Source: Rhodospirillaceae bacterium (lineage in GTDB: Bacteria; Pseudomonadota; Alphaproteobacteria; GCA-2731375). From it: a DNA stretch of 58,978 nt. Positions 26,213 through 34,316 of the stretch are shown piece by piece (the stretch's first letter is position 1; each line of letters starts with the position of its first letter). The notes below the pieces were generated by a model. The model had not been told where the DNA came from and searched no databases. It saw nothing but the letters and a program-made list of their open reading frames with translations. Both the position numbers and the translations under genes were made by a program. The stretch is taken from assembly GCA_018660265.1 (NCBI GenBank), contig JABJKS010000024.1, positions 1 through 58,978 on the forward strand, in the 5' to 3' direction.

Positions 26213-26998
26213 ATGGGCTTGGCAACGGTGAATATACATCCCTATCTCGATGCAACCATGCCCGTGGCCATTGCCCACCGGGGCAGTGCGGCGTCCTATC
26301 CTGAGAATACCATGGCCGCCTTCCAGGACGCCGTTGATCTGGGCTTTCGCTATATCGAGACGGACGTGCATGCCACCCGCGACGGTATTCTGGTGGCCTT
26401 TCACGATGACCGGCTGGACCGTGTAACCGATCGCAAAGGCCTGATATCAGAGCTGGATTGGGCCGAGGTCGCCCAGGCCAGGGTACAATCTGCAATGCAT
26501 GGGCGGGAAGCGATCCCGCGATTTGAAGACCTATTGGCCGCCTGGCCGGATCTGCGCATCAATGTTGATCCAAAATCCGACGAGGCGGTCGCGCCTCTGG
26601 CCGTGGCGCTAAACCAGCCGGGGGTGTTGGCGCGGGTCTGTGTCGGCAGTTTTTCCGGTGCCAGACTGAATGAAATGCGGGCCACGTTGGGTCCCGGTTT
26701 ATGCACCTCCATGGGGCCGGTCGATGTCGCCCGCCTGCGTCTGAATAGTCTGGGGCTGCCCGTGGGAAGATTTCGGGCCTTGGCCGCGCAAGTGCCGTTG
26801 CGGCAATACGGCCTGCCAATTGTGGACCGGCTGTTTGTCGATCGGGCCCATAGCCGTGGCCTGAAGGTACATGTCTGGACCATCAATGACCGTGAAACAA
26901 TGGAAAGGCTGTTGGATTTGGGCGTCGATGGTATCATGACTGACGAAACGGCCCTGTTGAAGGCCGTCTACACGGACCATGGCCTATGGCCGGCATAA
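26213..26998 (+). CDS. Glycerophosphodiester phosphodiesterase
   Basis: A 261-residue GDPD TIM barrel. AHRGSAASYPENTMAAF (near residue 20) holds the catalytic His and Arg, and ETDVHATRDGILVAFHDDRL carries the metal Glu and Asp and second catalytic His; LDLGVDGIMTDE closes the barrel. It hydrolyses glycerophosphodiesters to glycerol-3-phosphate and an alcohol. There is no signal peptide, so it is of the cytoplasmic UgpQ type. The gene is followed by small-molecule fold proteins on the same strand. Confidence 0.9.
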   Translation: MGLATVNIHPYLDATMPVAIAHRGSAASYPENTMAAFQDAVDLGFRYIETDVHATRDGILVAFHDDRLDRVTDRKGLISELDWAEVAQARVQSAMHGREAIPRFEDLLAAWPDLRINVDPKSDEAVAPLAVALNQPGVLARVCVGSFSGARLNEMRATLGPGLCTSMGPVDVARLRLNSLGLPVGRFRALAAQVPLRQYGLPIVDRLFVDRAHSRGLKVHVWTINDRETMERLLDLGVDGIMTDETALLKAVYTDHGLWPA

Positions 26999-27014
26999 AT
27001 GGAGGAGCGTAAGG

Positions 27015-27425
27015 ATGAGCCCAGAAACGAATAGAGCCCAGGACGAGGCCATGGATCTGCTGCGTCGTTTCGGCAAGGCATTCAATCGCGCCGATGTAGA
27101 GGGCATTCTGGCCTGCGTGACGGAAGATTTCGTCTGGGTCGAGGCCTCCGGCCCATCGGCACCTGACGGTCGCATCCGTCGCGGGGCAGAGGAAGTCCGA
27201 GATGCCCTGGCAGAGCGGGCCGAGGTGGTTCGCGATGTGCGGTTTTCCGAAACTGATGTGCATTTCGCCCTGGACAGCGATCCCGGTCGTATCATCGGTA
27301 CGTTTCGCGCCACGGGAATTAATATCGCCGATGACAGCGCCTATGATGTGCGCGGCGTGGATATCTACACTGTGCGTGATGGCCTGATAGCCAGCAAAGA
27401 CAGCTATTGGAAACGGATAGATTGA
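27015..27425 (+). CDS. SnoaL/NTF2-like protein
   Basis: A 136-residue protein of the NTF2-like fold: an N-terminal helix (LLRRFGKAFNRADVEGILAC) followed by EDFVWVEASG and a C-terminal sheet with RGVDIYTVRDGLIASKDSYWK, the usual SnoaL-like ending. The start at 27015 has a strong GGAGGAGCGTAAGG leader; the earlier in-frame start would overlap the GDPD gene. Such folds serve as small isomerases, hydrolases or lyases. It is 12 bases upstream of a VOC protein, probably in one operon. Confidence 0.82.
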   Translation: MSPETNRAQDEAMDLLRRFGKAFNRADVEGILACVTEDFVWVEASGPSAPDGRIRRGAEEVRDALAERAEVVRDVRFSETDVHFALDSDPGRIIGTFRATGINIADDSAYDVRGVDIYTVRDGLIASKDSYWKRID

Positions 27426-27437
27426 GGAGACGATACT

Positions 27438-28202
27438 ATGTTGCGTTTGAGACAAATTTGTTTGGTCGCCGAAGGTTTGACGCCTGCGGTTGATGATCTG
27501 ACCGATGTGCTGGGTCTGGCGACCTGTTTTCACGACCCCGCTGTTGGCGCCTATGGTCTGGAAAATGCCTTGCTGCCCGTGGGTAGCAATTTCCTCGAAG
27601 TCGTCGCGCCGATCCAGGAGAACACCGCCGGTGGCCGCTACCTTGATCGTCGAGGTGGTGACGGCGGTTACATGGTCATTCTGCAATGCGACAATGTGGA
27701 GGCGCGGCGTACGCGCATGGGGGCATTGGAAGTCCGCATCGCCAATCCCTTGAATTACAACGATTTTACCGGTCTGCAACTGCATCCCCGGGACACGGGC
27801 GGGTGCATGTTGGAAACGGATGAGATGGACGGCGATCAATCCGCCGATGGCCCCTGGCATCCGGCCGGCAATGCCTGGAAGGATGCGGTCCGGACGGAAC
27901 GGACCACGGCTATGGTTGGCGCGGAATTACAATCTCCTGATCCTGCTGCTCTGGCGGCCCGTTGGGCCCACATTCTGGACAAGCAGGTCAGCACTGGGGA
28001 AAACGGAAACCCGGAAGTCATCCTCGACAACGCATCTCTGCGTTTTGTCGAAGTCACCGATGGTCGTGGTGAAGGCCTGGGCGGCGTTGATCTGAAAGTG
28101 GCGGATCGGGCTGCAATCCTGGCCGCTGCAACGGCGCGCGGCATGCCGGTTGACGGCAACACGGTCACGGTTTGCGGCACGCGCTTCCGACTGGGCGACT
28201 AA
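27438..28202 (+). CDS. VOC / glyoxalase-like domain protein
   Basis: A 254-residue protein with two VOC-type halves: LRLRQICLVAEGLTPAVDDL with FLEVVAPIQ in the first half, and a repeat ending in LRFVEVTDGRGEGLGGVDLK in the second. The region fits the glyoxalase-like-domain family of about 250 residues, many of which have lost some metal ligands. The reaction is unknown. It follows the SnoaL-like gene with 12 bases between and is convergent with the solute-binding protein gene. Confidence 0.75.
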   Translation: MLRLRQICLVAEGLTPAVDDLTDVLGLATCFHDPAVGAYGLENALLPVGSNFLEVVAPIQENTAGGRYLDRRGGDGGYMVILQCDNVEARRTRMGALEVRIANPLNYNDFTGLQLHPRDTGGCMLETDEMDGDQSADGPWHPAGNAWKDAVRTERTTAMVGAELQSPDPAALAARWAHILDKQVSTGENGNPEVILDNASLRFVEVTDGRGEGLGGVDLKVADRAAILAAATARGMPVDGNTVTVCGTRFRLGD

Positions 28203-28206
28203 ACAG

Positions 28207-29874
28207 CTAAGCGAAATTGGCGGTGCGGATGCCTGATCGAGCGGTGCTGAAGGGCCCCGCGAACGCCGGTTTATAGCCGCGCAGGTTTTTCACCCCGCCC
28301 TGCAACAGGGGCACTGTGTGGGTATAGATCAGTGGCAGTTCCTGATTGATAATATTTTCCACCGCAGTGTAAAGCTCCAACCGTTTCGAACGGTTCCGGG
28401 TGACGCGGGCTTCCCTGATCAGTTTGTCCGCCCGCTCGCTATTGTAACCCAGGCGCAATTTCGTCGACGGGGATGAGGATAGCAGCGAGCGATAGAACCA
28501 ACCATCGGGGTCGGGGCGATAACTCGAGGCGGATGAATCCGCGTCATACTGCCCGGCTTCGGTCGCGCCGCGCCGGTATTTTTCCCGCAGAACGCTGTTG
28601 GGGAGAATTTCATGGCTGACCTTGAACCCAACTTCGGCCCACATGGCCTGTATGAGGTCGCCGCTTTGGTGCATGTAGGCGAAATCCTGCCGCGATACCA
28701 GGGCGATTGGCGTGTTCAGTAAATTATGCTTACGCAACAATGACCGCGCCTTATCGGGGTCAAAGACCGGGCCCGCCGTCACGTCCGGCATATGCCAGGG
28801 ACTGTTCGGGCCATAGAAACTGTTTGCGATGGTGCCCAGGCCATAAAAGATAGATTCGTGGATCGCCTGCCGGTCAATGGCATGGGCCGCTGCCATGCGT
28901 AGAATATGGCCATCCGGGTTTTGATAGGAAAATGGGCCTGTTTTCAAATTGAAGCCGACCCACGCCGTGCCTACCTGGGGCACATCCCAGGTCTGGAATT
29001 TCTGGCTGTGGCGTCGGCGGAACTGTCCGACATCCGCATAACCCATGTGATCGATCAAATCCACGTCGCCGTTTTCAAGGGCAACCAGGCGGGCCCGGTC
29101 CTGTTTCATCGGCAGACCGACGAGACCATCCAGATAGGGCAGGGCATTGCCGGCGGCATCCGTCTCGAAATAATTTTCAAAACGTACCAATTCGGTCCGC
29201 TCCCACGACGTCCACGATTTAAACTTAAACGGCCCACAGCCGACCGGATTGATATCAGCCCGGTAACCGGCGTTTGGTGCGATCAGATTGCAGGGATAAT
29301 AGGTGACGTTGGAGAGGAAAACCGCGCTGGGTTGTTTCAAGGTGCAGCGCAAGGTGTATTTGTCCAGCACCGCAATGCTATCGATATTCTCCAGGGCGGA
29401 GCGGGTATAGGTATGGCCGACTTCAGGGTCCAAAATACGTTCGAAATTCCACTTTACCGCTGCCGCATTGACCTCCGCGCCGTTATGAAAGGTGACGCCC
29501 TTGCGCAATTTGAAGGTATAGGTCCGCAAATCGTCGGAGATATCCCATTCCGTCGCGATGCCTGGTGCCGGCTCCAAATTCGAGGCCAGATCGAGCAGCC
29601 CTTGGGTCGTGGCGGCGAGGGCCTGGGAGACGTTGTAAATCAGGTTGGCATGGGGATCGACGCCCCTGGATTCCGAGCGGGTGGCAAAGCGTAAGATGCC
29701 GCCACGTTTCGGTTCGGCGCGTTTCGGTTTGCCGTGTTTTGGCTTGGCAATGGCCGCCTCTGGCAGACCCGCCGTAGCAGCAGCCCCCAGGGTGGCCCCC
29801 AGTGCTGCACTGCTGACTTTTAGAAAACTGCGCCGGCTTTGGCGCTTGATTGGTATTTCGTCTGCCTCGGACAT
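28207..29874 (-). CDS. ABC transporter solute-binding protein, family 5, Tat-exported
   Basis: A 555-residue dipeptide/oligopeptide-type binding protein. The N-terminus has a twin-arginine signal, QSRRSFLKVSSAALGATLG, ending near AIAKP. The mature part has SBP_bac_5 features: GVTFHNGAEVNAAAVKWNF (near 130), PVGCGPFKF and the C-terminal NQELPLIYTH. Substrates of the family include peptides, nickel and opines. No permease or ATPase gene adjoins it on either side, so it is an orphan in this window. Export folded by Tat is inferred from the RR motif. Confidence 0.9.
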   Translation of the reverse strand: MSEADEIPIKRQSRRSFLKVSSAALGATLGAAATAGLPEAAIAKPKHGKPKRAEPKRGGILRFATRSESRGVDPHANLIYNVSQALAATTQGLLDLASNLEPAPGIATEWDISDDLRTYTFKLRKGVTFHNGAEVNAAAVKWNFERILDPEVGHTYTRSALENIDSIAVLDKYTLRCTLKQPSAVFLSNVTYYPCNLIAPNAGYRADINPVGCGPFKFKSWTSWERTELVRFENYFETDAAGNALPYLDGLVGLPMKQDRARLVALENGDVDLIDHMGYADVGQFRRRHSQKFQTWDVPQVGTAWVGFNLKTGPFSYQNPDGHILRMAAAHAIDRQAIHESIFYGLGTIANSFYGPNSPWHMPDVTAGPVFDPDKARSLLRKHNLLNTPIALVSRQDFAYMHQSGDLIQAMWAEVGFKVSHEILPNSVLREKYRRGATEAGQYDADSSASSYRPDPDGWFYRSLLSSSPSTKLRLGYNSERADKLIREARVTRNRSKRLELYTAVENIINQELPLIYTHTVPLLQGGVKNLRGYKPAFAGPFSTARSGIRTANFA

Positions 29875-29987
29875 ATGGTCCGCCTTGCCTCACGTCTGCG
29901 ACGGTGAGGTACCTGATAGACCTATCTCACACTAAATTACAGTAAAAAATGCTCGGTGGATTATATGACCTGATTTAGCTCGCCTCA

Positions 29988-30596
29988 TTAGGCCCGTGCC
30001 GTTGGCCGGGCGGCGACGCGGGCAAACCAGGCGCTGACATTTTCCAGCTCTTCCGGCACCCGTATACCGACGGCCTTGCCCATCACAATGGCGCATTGGG
30101 CGGTGATGTCGGCAATGGTGTAGGTGTCATTGGCAATGTAGTCGCGACCGGCGATTTCCCCATCCAGCCAGGCCAGGCTGGTAAGGGTTTTTTCACGGCA
30201 AATATCACCCCATTCCGGGATTTGCGTGTGGACGCCCTTCCACATTTCGTGGGTATGGATAAAGACATTCAGCAGGGGCAACAGAATTTCCAGCTCTATG
30301 CGCCGGTTCCACATCTCCACCTGGGCCCGTTCCACCGGGCTTGTGCCCATCAGGGGCGGCTCGGGATGGATCTCTTCAAGATAGCGGCAGATAGCATGGG
30401 ACTCGGAAATAAAGGTGCCGTCATCCAGCTCTAGCAAAGGCATCTTGCCCAGAGAGTTCTTGGCCAGATATTCGGCTGTCTTATTCTCCCCTTTGGCCAT
30501 GTCAACGGCAACGGTTGGAATTTCCAGGCCCTTTTCGGCAATAAAAATCCGCACCCGGCGGGCGTTGGGAGAGGCGGGGAGGTCGTAACAAATCAT
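29988..30596 (-). CDS. Glutathione S-transferase family protein
   Basis: A 202-residue GST. The N-terminus MICYDLPASPNARRVRIFIA has a Ser/Asn-type active-site loop, KNSLGKMPLLELDDGTFISE with SHAICRYLEE (near 68) forms the glutathione site, and YTIADITAQC is the C-terminal helix motif. It is the third GST of the window. Gap 29875-29987 to the solute-binding protein is 113 bases with nothing recognised. Confidence 0.88.
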   Translation of the reverse strand: MICYDLPASPNARRVRIFIAEKGLEIPTVAVDMAKGENKTAEYLAKNSLGKMPLLELDDGTFISESHAICRYLEEIHPEPPLMGTSPVERAQVEMWNRRIELEILLPLLNVFIHTHEMWKGVHTQIPEWGDICREKTLTSLAWLDGEIAGRDYIANDTYTIADITAQCAIVMGKAVGIRVPEELENVSAWFARVAARPTARA

Positions 30597-30706
30597 GGCT
30601 GTACTGTCCTTGTCGCTTGCTGTTCGTCGACTTCTTTTGCTTCTATACGCTACCTGACGAATTCGCTGCCGTCACGATGCCAGGCGTTCGGTTCCGTGGG
30701 ACATTA

Positions 30707-31336
30707 TCATAGTCCTATCTGCTGCCATGCCGCCACAAATGCTTGGGCGTTTTCCCCTACCTCTTCCGGGCTCATGCCGGGCTTGTAAAGGGCGGAACCC
30801 AGGCCAAAGCCCGTAGCACCGGCGGCGCAGTAATCTGCCATCCTGTCGGGGTTGATGCCACCGACGGGAAATAGCCTCACATCCTTGGGCAGGACGGCGC
30901 GCCAGGCCTTCACCGCGATGGGGGGCAGGGTTTCGCCAGGAAACATCTTTAGGCCATCGGCACCATGGGCCAGGGCTGCAAAGGCTTCCGTGGGGGTGGC
31001 AACGCCGGGCAGGCAGTATAAATTTTGCGCCTTGGTCCGGGCGATGACAGCGGCGTCACTGTGGGGCATGACGACCAGGCGTCCGTTGGCCTTGGCAATC
31101 TGTTCGACCGCATCCGGATCCAATACGGTGCCAGCGCCGATCAGGGCGCGATCACCGAAAGCACCGGCTAGATTGGCAATGCTGGCCATGGGATCAGGGG
31201 AATTCAATGGCACTTCGATAATACGAAAACCGGCATCGAACAATGCCTGGCCAATAGGGATTGCTTCATCCGGCTTTACGCCCCGCAAAATCGCGATCAG
31301 AGGTAGTTCGTCCAAATAACCTGTCAATGTGCTCAT
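30707..31336 (-). CDS. dgoA: 2-dehydro-3-deoxy-6-phosphogalactonate aldolase
   Basis: A 209-residue class I aldolase related to Eda but of the DgoA subgroup: PLIAILRGVKPDEAIPIG at the N-terminus, FRIIEVPLNSPDP with the catalytic Glu, IGAGTVLDPD, and the Schiff-base Lys in ADGLKMFPGE near 121; the GGINPDRM and TGFGLGSALYKPG phosphate sites follow. RGVKP and VPLNSP are DgoA-like rather than Eda-like. It is coupled to dgoK by ATGA, which strongly supports the De Ley-Doudoroff galactonate route. Confidence 0.92.
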   Translation of the reverse strand: MSTLTGYLDELPLIAILRGVKPDEAIPIGQALFDAGFRIIEVPLNSPDPMASIANLAGAFGDRALIGAGTVLDPDAVEQIAKANGRLVVMPHSDAAVIARTKAQNLYCLPGVATPTEAFAALAHGADGLKMFPGETLPPIAVKAWRAVLPKDVRLFPVGGINPDRMADYCAAGATGFGLGSALYKPGMSPEEVGENAQAFVAAWQQIGL

Positions 31337-32262
31337 GATCTCAGAATACCCGCGGCGGAGGCTATACGCCACTGCCCCCGTGCTGCCGCGCCTGTGGCCG
31401 CCTGCTGGCCCACCAAGCCGGAAAGAGAAAGCGCCGTTGCATAACGTGCGCCAAGGTCCGGATTGCCGATGATCATTATCGGTGCACCGTTTGTGTCCGG
31501 GATAAAGGCATGCGCCTCGGCAATTTCGGCCCCGATCAGCAATCCGGAAAGATAGGATGCCCCATCCTCCTCCCCCAATTCATCAAACAATGCCAGGGTG
31601 CGGGCACTGAATAAGCTGCGCATTATACTGTTGGGTCTGCTGCCAAAGCTGACACCCTGGGCAAAGGCTTCTGGGATATGCGCTGTTCCCGCCATCATAC
31701 GGCCCAAAATAGTGTGATCTTTCAGGGCTGTGAATAATTCCCCGGTCATAAATGTCGCGAACCAGGTGATCGCCCCGGCTGTTACGCGGGCCCATTTACT
31801 GTGACTGCCTGGCAGGAGATAGAGGCCATCCTGCATCTCTCCATCGTGGGCGCCGATGATCTGGGTCTCCTCGCCGCGCATGACGTCGGGCACGCCATGC
31901 TCGTCGTGCCGGCACAGGCCCGGCACCACATGAACGGGGCGGTCAAAGTCGGTCAGGGTATGCAGGGATATATCGCCCGGGGCCGCTGGCACCTCCCCAT
32001 AAGGTGCTTCAACCCAGCCTTGTCTGGAGCCAATCATGCCGGAGGCGACAATGGGCAGACTATCATCACGATCCAGCCAGTCGCCGGCCAGGCCGATCAG
32101 TGCGCCGGCGAAGGCACGGTCTTGGATTTGCAGGATGCCCGCATCCGCTGCACGCTCTGCCAAAATGGTCCCGCCGGGGCCGATCAGATAGCCGCGTAGA
32201 GAGGTTGTCCCCCAGTCCAGGCCCAACAATGCGGCTTTGGGGCGTTCCGCCCTAGGCGGCAT
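31333..32262 (-). CDS. dgoK: 2-dehydro-3-deoxygalactonokinase
   Basis: A 309-residue kinase of the DgoK family, phosphorylating 2-keto-3-deoxygalactonate. ALLGLDWGTTSLRGYLI is the N-terminal phosphate-1 motif, SGMIGSRQGWVEAPY near 75 and LPGSHSKWARV near 147 are family markers. Its stop overlaps the dgoA start. I favour the ATG at 32262, just downstream of the MBL gene end; an upstream in-frame start at 32301 is possible. No galactonate dehydratase (dgoD) or transporter lies here. Confidence 0.91.
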   Translation of the reverse strand: MPPRAERPKAALLGLDWGTTSLRGYLIGPGGTILAERAADAGILQIQDRAFAGALIGLAGDWLDRDDSLPIVASGMIGSRQGWVEAPYGEVPAAPGDISLHTLTDFDRPVHVVPGLCRHDEHGVPDVMRGEETQIIGAHDGEMQDGLYLLPGSHSKWARVTAGAITWFATFMTGELFTALKDHTILGRMMAGTAHIPEAFAQGVSFGSRPNSIMRSLFSARTLALFDELGEEDGASYLSGLLIGAEIAEAHAFIPDTNGAPIMIIGNPDLGARYATALSLSGLVGQQAATGAAARGQWRIASAAGILRS

Positions 32263-33310
32263 CCGCCCGCCGGCTGCTGGCTTGATACAGCCAAACCCCA
32301 TCGTCCGAGGTTTTCCGTACGATGCGGCCCTGGCCCATTAGGTAATGTAAGTGGGAGAGGGACTCACCCATGGCCAAAATAGCCTCGAACGGATTCAATT
32401 CGCGACGAAACATAACCTTCAGGGTGGAGAGTACCCGGGTCGGCTCGGCACAGAAGTCTTCCAAAAGGGCAAGCCGTTCGTCATGGTGCTGCCGCAAAAA
32501 GGCCAGGCGCGGATGCAGGCCGTAAAAGGGCAGGCCATGGGCCGGCAGGACCAACGTATCCTCGGGCAAATGATTAAAATTAGCCAAAGTATCGAGATAG
32601 AATTGTAGCGGATTAGCCTCTGGCTCAGAGGCATGCAGACCAATATGCGGTGTAATCCTGGGCAGGATCTGGTCGCCCGAAATCATCACGTGGGTTTCCG
32701 CGTTGTAAAGACACAAATGTTCCGGCGAATGGCCGCGACCGATAATCCCTTGCCAGTCATGATCGCCAATACGGATCATCTGCCCTTCGCGGACTGAGTG
32801 AACCTGCGGCGGGATCGGTGTCACGGAGTCGCGAAATTGGGTATAGGAGGTATTTTGAATTTCAGCCAACGCAGTATCGGAAAGACCAAGCTGGCGGAAA
32901 AAATCCACCTGCCAGCCCGGCATTTTATCGTGCTGGTCCAACTCCGCCACGCGACCCTGCAGCCATTCCCGATGGGTCATCCACAGATCACAATCCCAGC
33001 GCCGGGTCAGCCATCCCGCCTGGCCCATATGGTCGGGATGAAAATGGGTGCAGATAACCCGTGTCACCGGCAAGCCGCCCAGGAAATCGGCAAAGACACC
33101 CTCCCACAAATCATGAATACGATCTGTGTTCATGCCGGTATCGACAATGGTCCAACCTGGCCCGTCTTGCAGCAGCCATAGATTAATATGGTTCAGGCCG
33201 GTAATTTCCAGGGGCATGCGAACCCAGTAGACGCCGGCGGCGACCTCTTGCGGCTGGCCGAATTCGGCCGCTTCGCTGTGAGGATATTTAACGTCGTTCG
33301 TTAGCGTCAT
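32252..33310 (-). CDS. MBL-fold metallo-hydrolase
   Basis: A 352-residue metallo-beta-lactamase-fold protein of the glyoxalase-II-like/NUDIX-associated type. The zinc motif THFHPDHMGQAG is near residue 88, GRGHSPEHLCLYN carries the next His, and SGDQILPRITPH the bridging Asp; a winged-helix-like tail follows. It lies upstream of dgoK with overlapping ends, probably in the same transcript. Hydrolysis of a thioester or lactone is likely for the fold; a lactonase in the galactonate route would fit but is only inference. Confidence 0.85.
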   Translation of the reverse strand: MTLTNDVKYPHSEAAEFGQPQEVAAGVYWVRMPLEITGLNHINLWLLQDGPGWTIVDTGMNTDRIHDLWEGVFADFLGGLPVTRVICTHFHPDHMGQAGWLTRRWDCDLWMTHREWLQGRVAELDQHDKMPGWQVDFFRQLGLSDTALAEIQNTSYTQFRDSVTPIPPQVHSVREGQMIRIGDHDWQGIIGRGHSPEHLCLYNAETHVMISGDQILPRITPHIGLHASEPEANPLQFYLDTLANFNHLPEDTLVLPAHGLPFYGLHPRLAFLRQHHDERLALLEDFCAEPTRVLSTLKVMFRRELNPFEAILAMGESLSHLHYLMGQGRIVRKTSDDGVWLYQASSRRADAA

Positions 33311-33644
33311 AAATGATCTTTCCCCTGCAGATCGATGGCGATGAACTACACGGTCGCCGAGGCCGCGTGAATGTGTGTCATGACATGAAATTAGTCAGCG
33401 TATAATAACTTAACCTAAACGCCAGCGTCAAATTTCTCGCATTTTACTTTGCCTGTCGATTTTCGACAATCGCTATCCCTAACGGCGTTCGGCATCCTGC
33501 TGTGGGTATGTATGTGGGTAAGTTTGGGAACATATTAATACACCACATATGATGTTAACGATTCGGTAAGAATTAAAAAAAAGAATCGTTATATGAATCA
33601 AATGCTTGCAGTTAACTTTTTCGTAAACTACTGTAACTTCGCTT
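33311..33644. promoter_or_regulatory. 334-base divergent intergenic region with GANTC-bearing dyad
   Basis: No gene is seen between the MBL hydrolase and the PAS protein. Near the PAS gene, TAACGATTC (33556-33564) and GAATCGTTA (33583-33591) form a perfect 9-bp inverted repeat separated by 18 bases. Each arm contains a GANTC site and a third GAATC is at 33595-33599. GANTC is the CcrM methylation target read by GcrA in Alphaproteobacteria, and gcrA is present at 54045. The part nearer the MBL gene is AT-rich and shows no further element I can support. Confidence 0.5.
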
Positions 33645-34121
33645 ATGGTGAGGGTAGAACATATAGCGTTGGAAAAAGTTCAAGATCCAAAACTGGGATC
33701 AGCGTTGAAACGTTGGTATCAGCTTTGTGGTCAAGGGGGGCTTTATCGACGGGAGGAGCTTGGGTTCGGGCCACTGGTTGGCGCGCCTGAAATCCTCAAT
33801 GGACGTTCGTCAGTGGTTGCGACTGATGCGGATGATCCCATTAATTATGTCTTTGCCTTTTTCGGTGATGACTTTGCCGTTTACGACGACCGCAATTTTG
33901 TCGCCCGCCGCCTGGCAGAAATCCCCGATCAGGACATTATGAAAGTTATCATCAGCTGTTTCGGTGAAGCGATTGAGGCACGGGCACCTCTGGCGCACCG
34001 TATTTCCGGTAATTTCGATAACGTCGAAGTCACCTATGATCGGATAATATTCCCGACAATCAACAAAGTCAGCGCCGTTGATCGATTGGTAACGCTGTCA
34101 GCCGAAATCTGCCGCACCTAG
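33645..34121 (+). CDS. PAS-fold protein of the Rhodospirillales PAS_5 type
   Basis: A 158-residue protein that reads like the PAS_5 family: KLGSALKRWYQLCGQGGLY, then FAFFGDDFAVYDDRNF (about 72-87), DIMKVIISCFGEAIEARAPL and a terminal YDRIIFPTINKVSAVDRLVT strand. Members are single-domain proteins common in Rhodospirillales, of unknown signal. Translation start is uncertain: ATG 33645 has no good ribosome site, while a TTG at 33669 has GAGGG upstream. It has its own promoter region rich in GANTC. Confidence 0.65.
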   Translation: MVRVEHIALEKVQDPKLGSALKRWYQLCGQGGLYRREELGFGPLVGAPEILNGRSSVVATDADDPINYVFAFFGDDFAVYDDRNFVARRLAEIPDQDIMKVIISCFGEAIEARAPLAHRISGNFDNVEVTYDRIIFPTINKVSAVDRLVTLSAEICRT

Positions 34122-34259
34122 CGCGCTTCCGGGCAATTCCGGCCAGCAGAATTCCCGGAACTTTTGTCCGGTTCCCAATTGCAGAACAGGGTCTAAAAGC
34201 CCGGATTTCCATGCCAAAGGCGCAACAGCACTTAAGAACCGAGCAATTGAACCAAACGC

Positions 34260-34316
34260 TTAGAGCGCACCAATTCGGCGACGGGGGCGATCCCGGTTAA
34301 CCGAAAATTGCTCTAA
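34260..34316. repeat. 57-bp palindromic intergenic element
   Basis: TTAGAGC at 34260-34266 pairs with GCTCTAA at 34310-34316; inside, AATTCGG pairs with CCG..AATT after small bulges, and GGTTAACC is a perfect inner palindrome. The right end overlaps the stop codon of the interrupted gene. Elements with TTAGAGC termini are, as I recall, common between genes in Alphaproteobacteria; this appears to be the only copy in the window. It may serve as a terminator or mRNA-stabilising hairpin. Confidence 0.6.

Noticed and set aside
26934-27860. Open frame of 308 codons on the minus strand
   Set aside because: It is antisense to the GDPD end, the SnoaL-like gene and the VOC gene, which are well supported with ribosome sites.
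28906-29694. Open frame of 262 codons on the plus strand
   Set aside because: It is antisense to the solute-binding protein gene, whose Tat signal and family motifs are unambiguous.
33480-33640. Possible CtrA box in the PAS promoter (TTAA-N7-TTAA)
   Set aside because: Only half-sites with wrong spacing are present; the GANTC dyad is the clearer signal.
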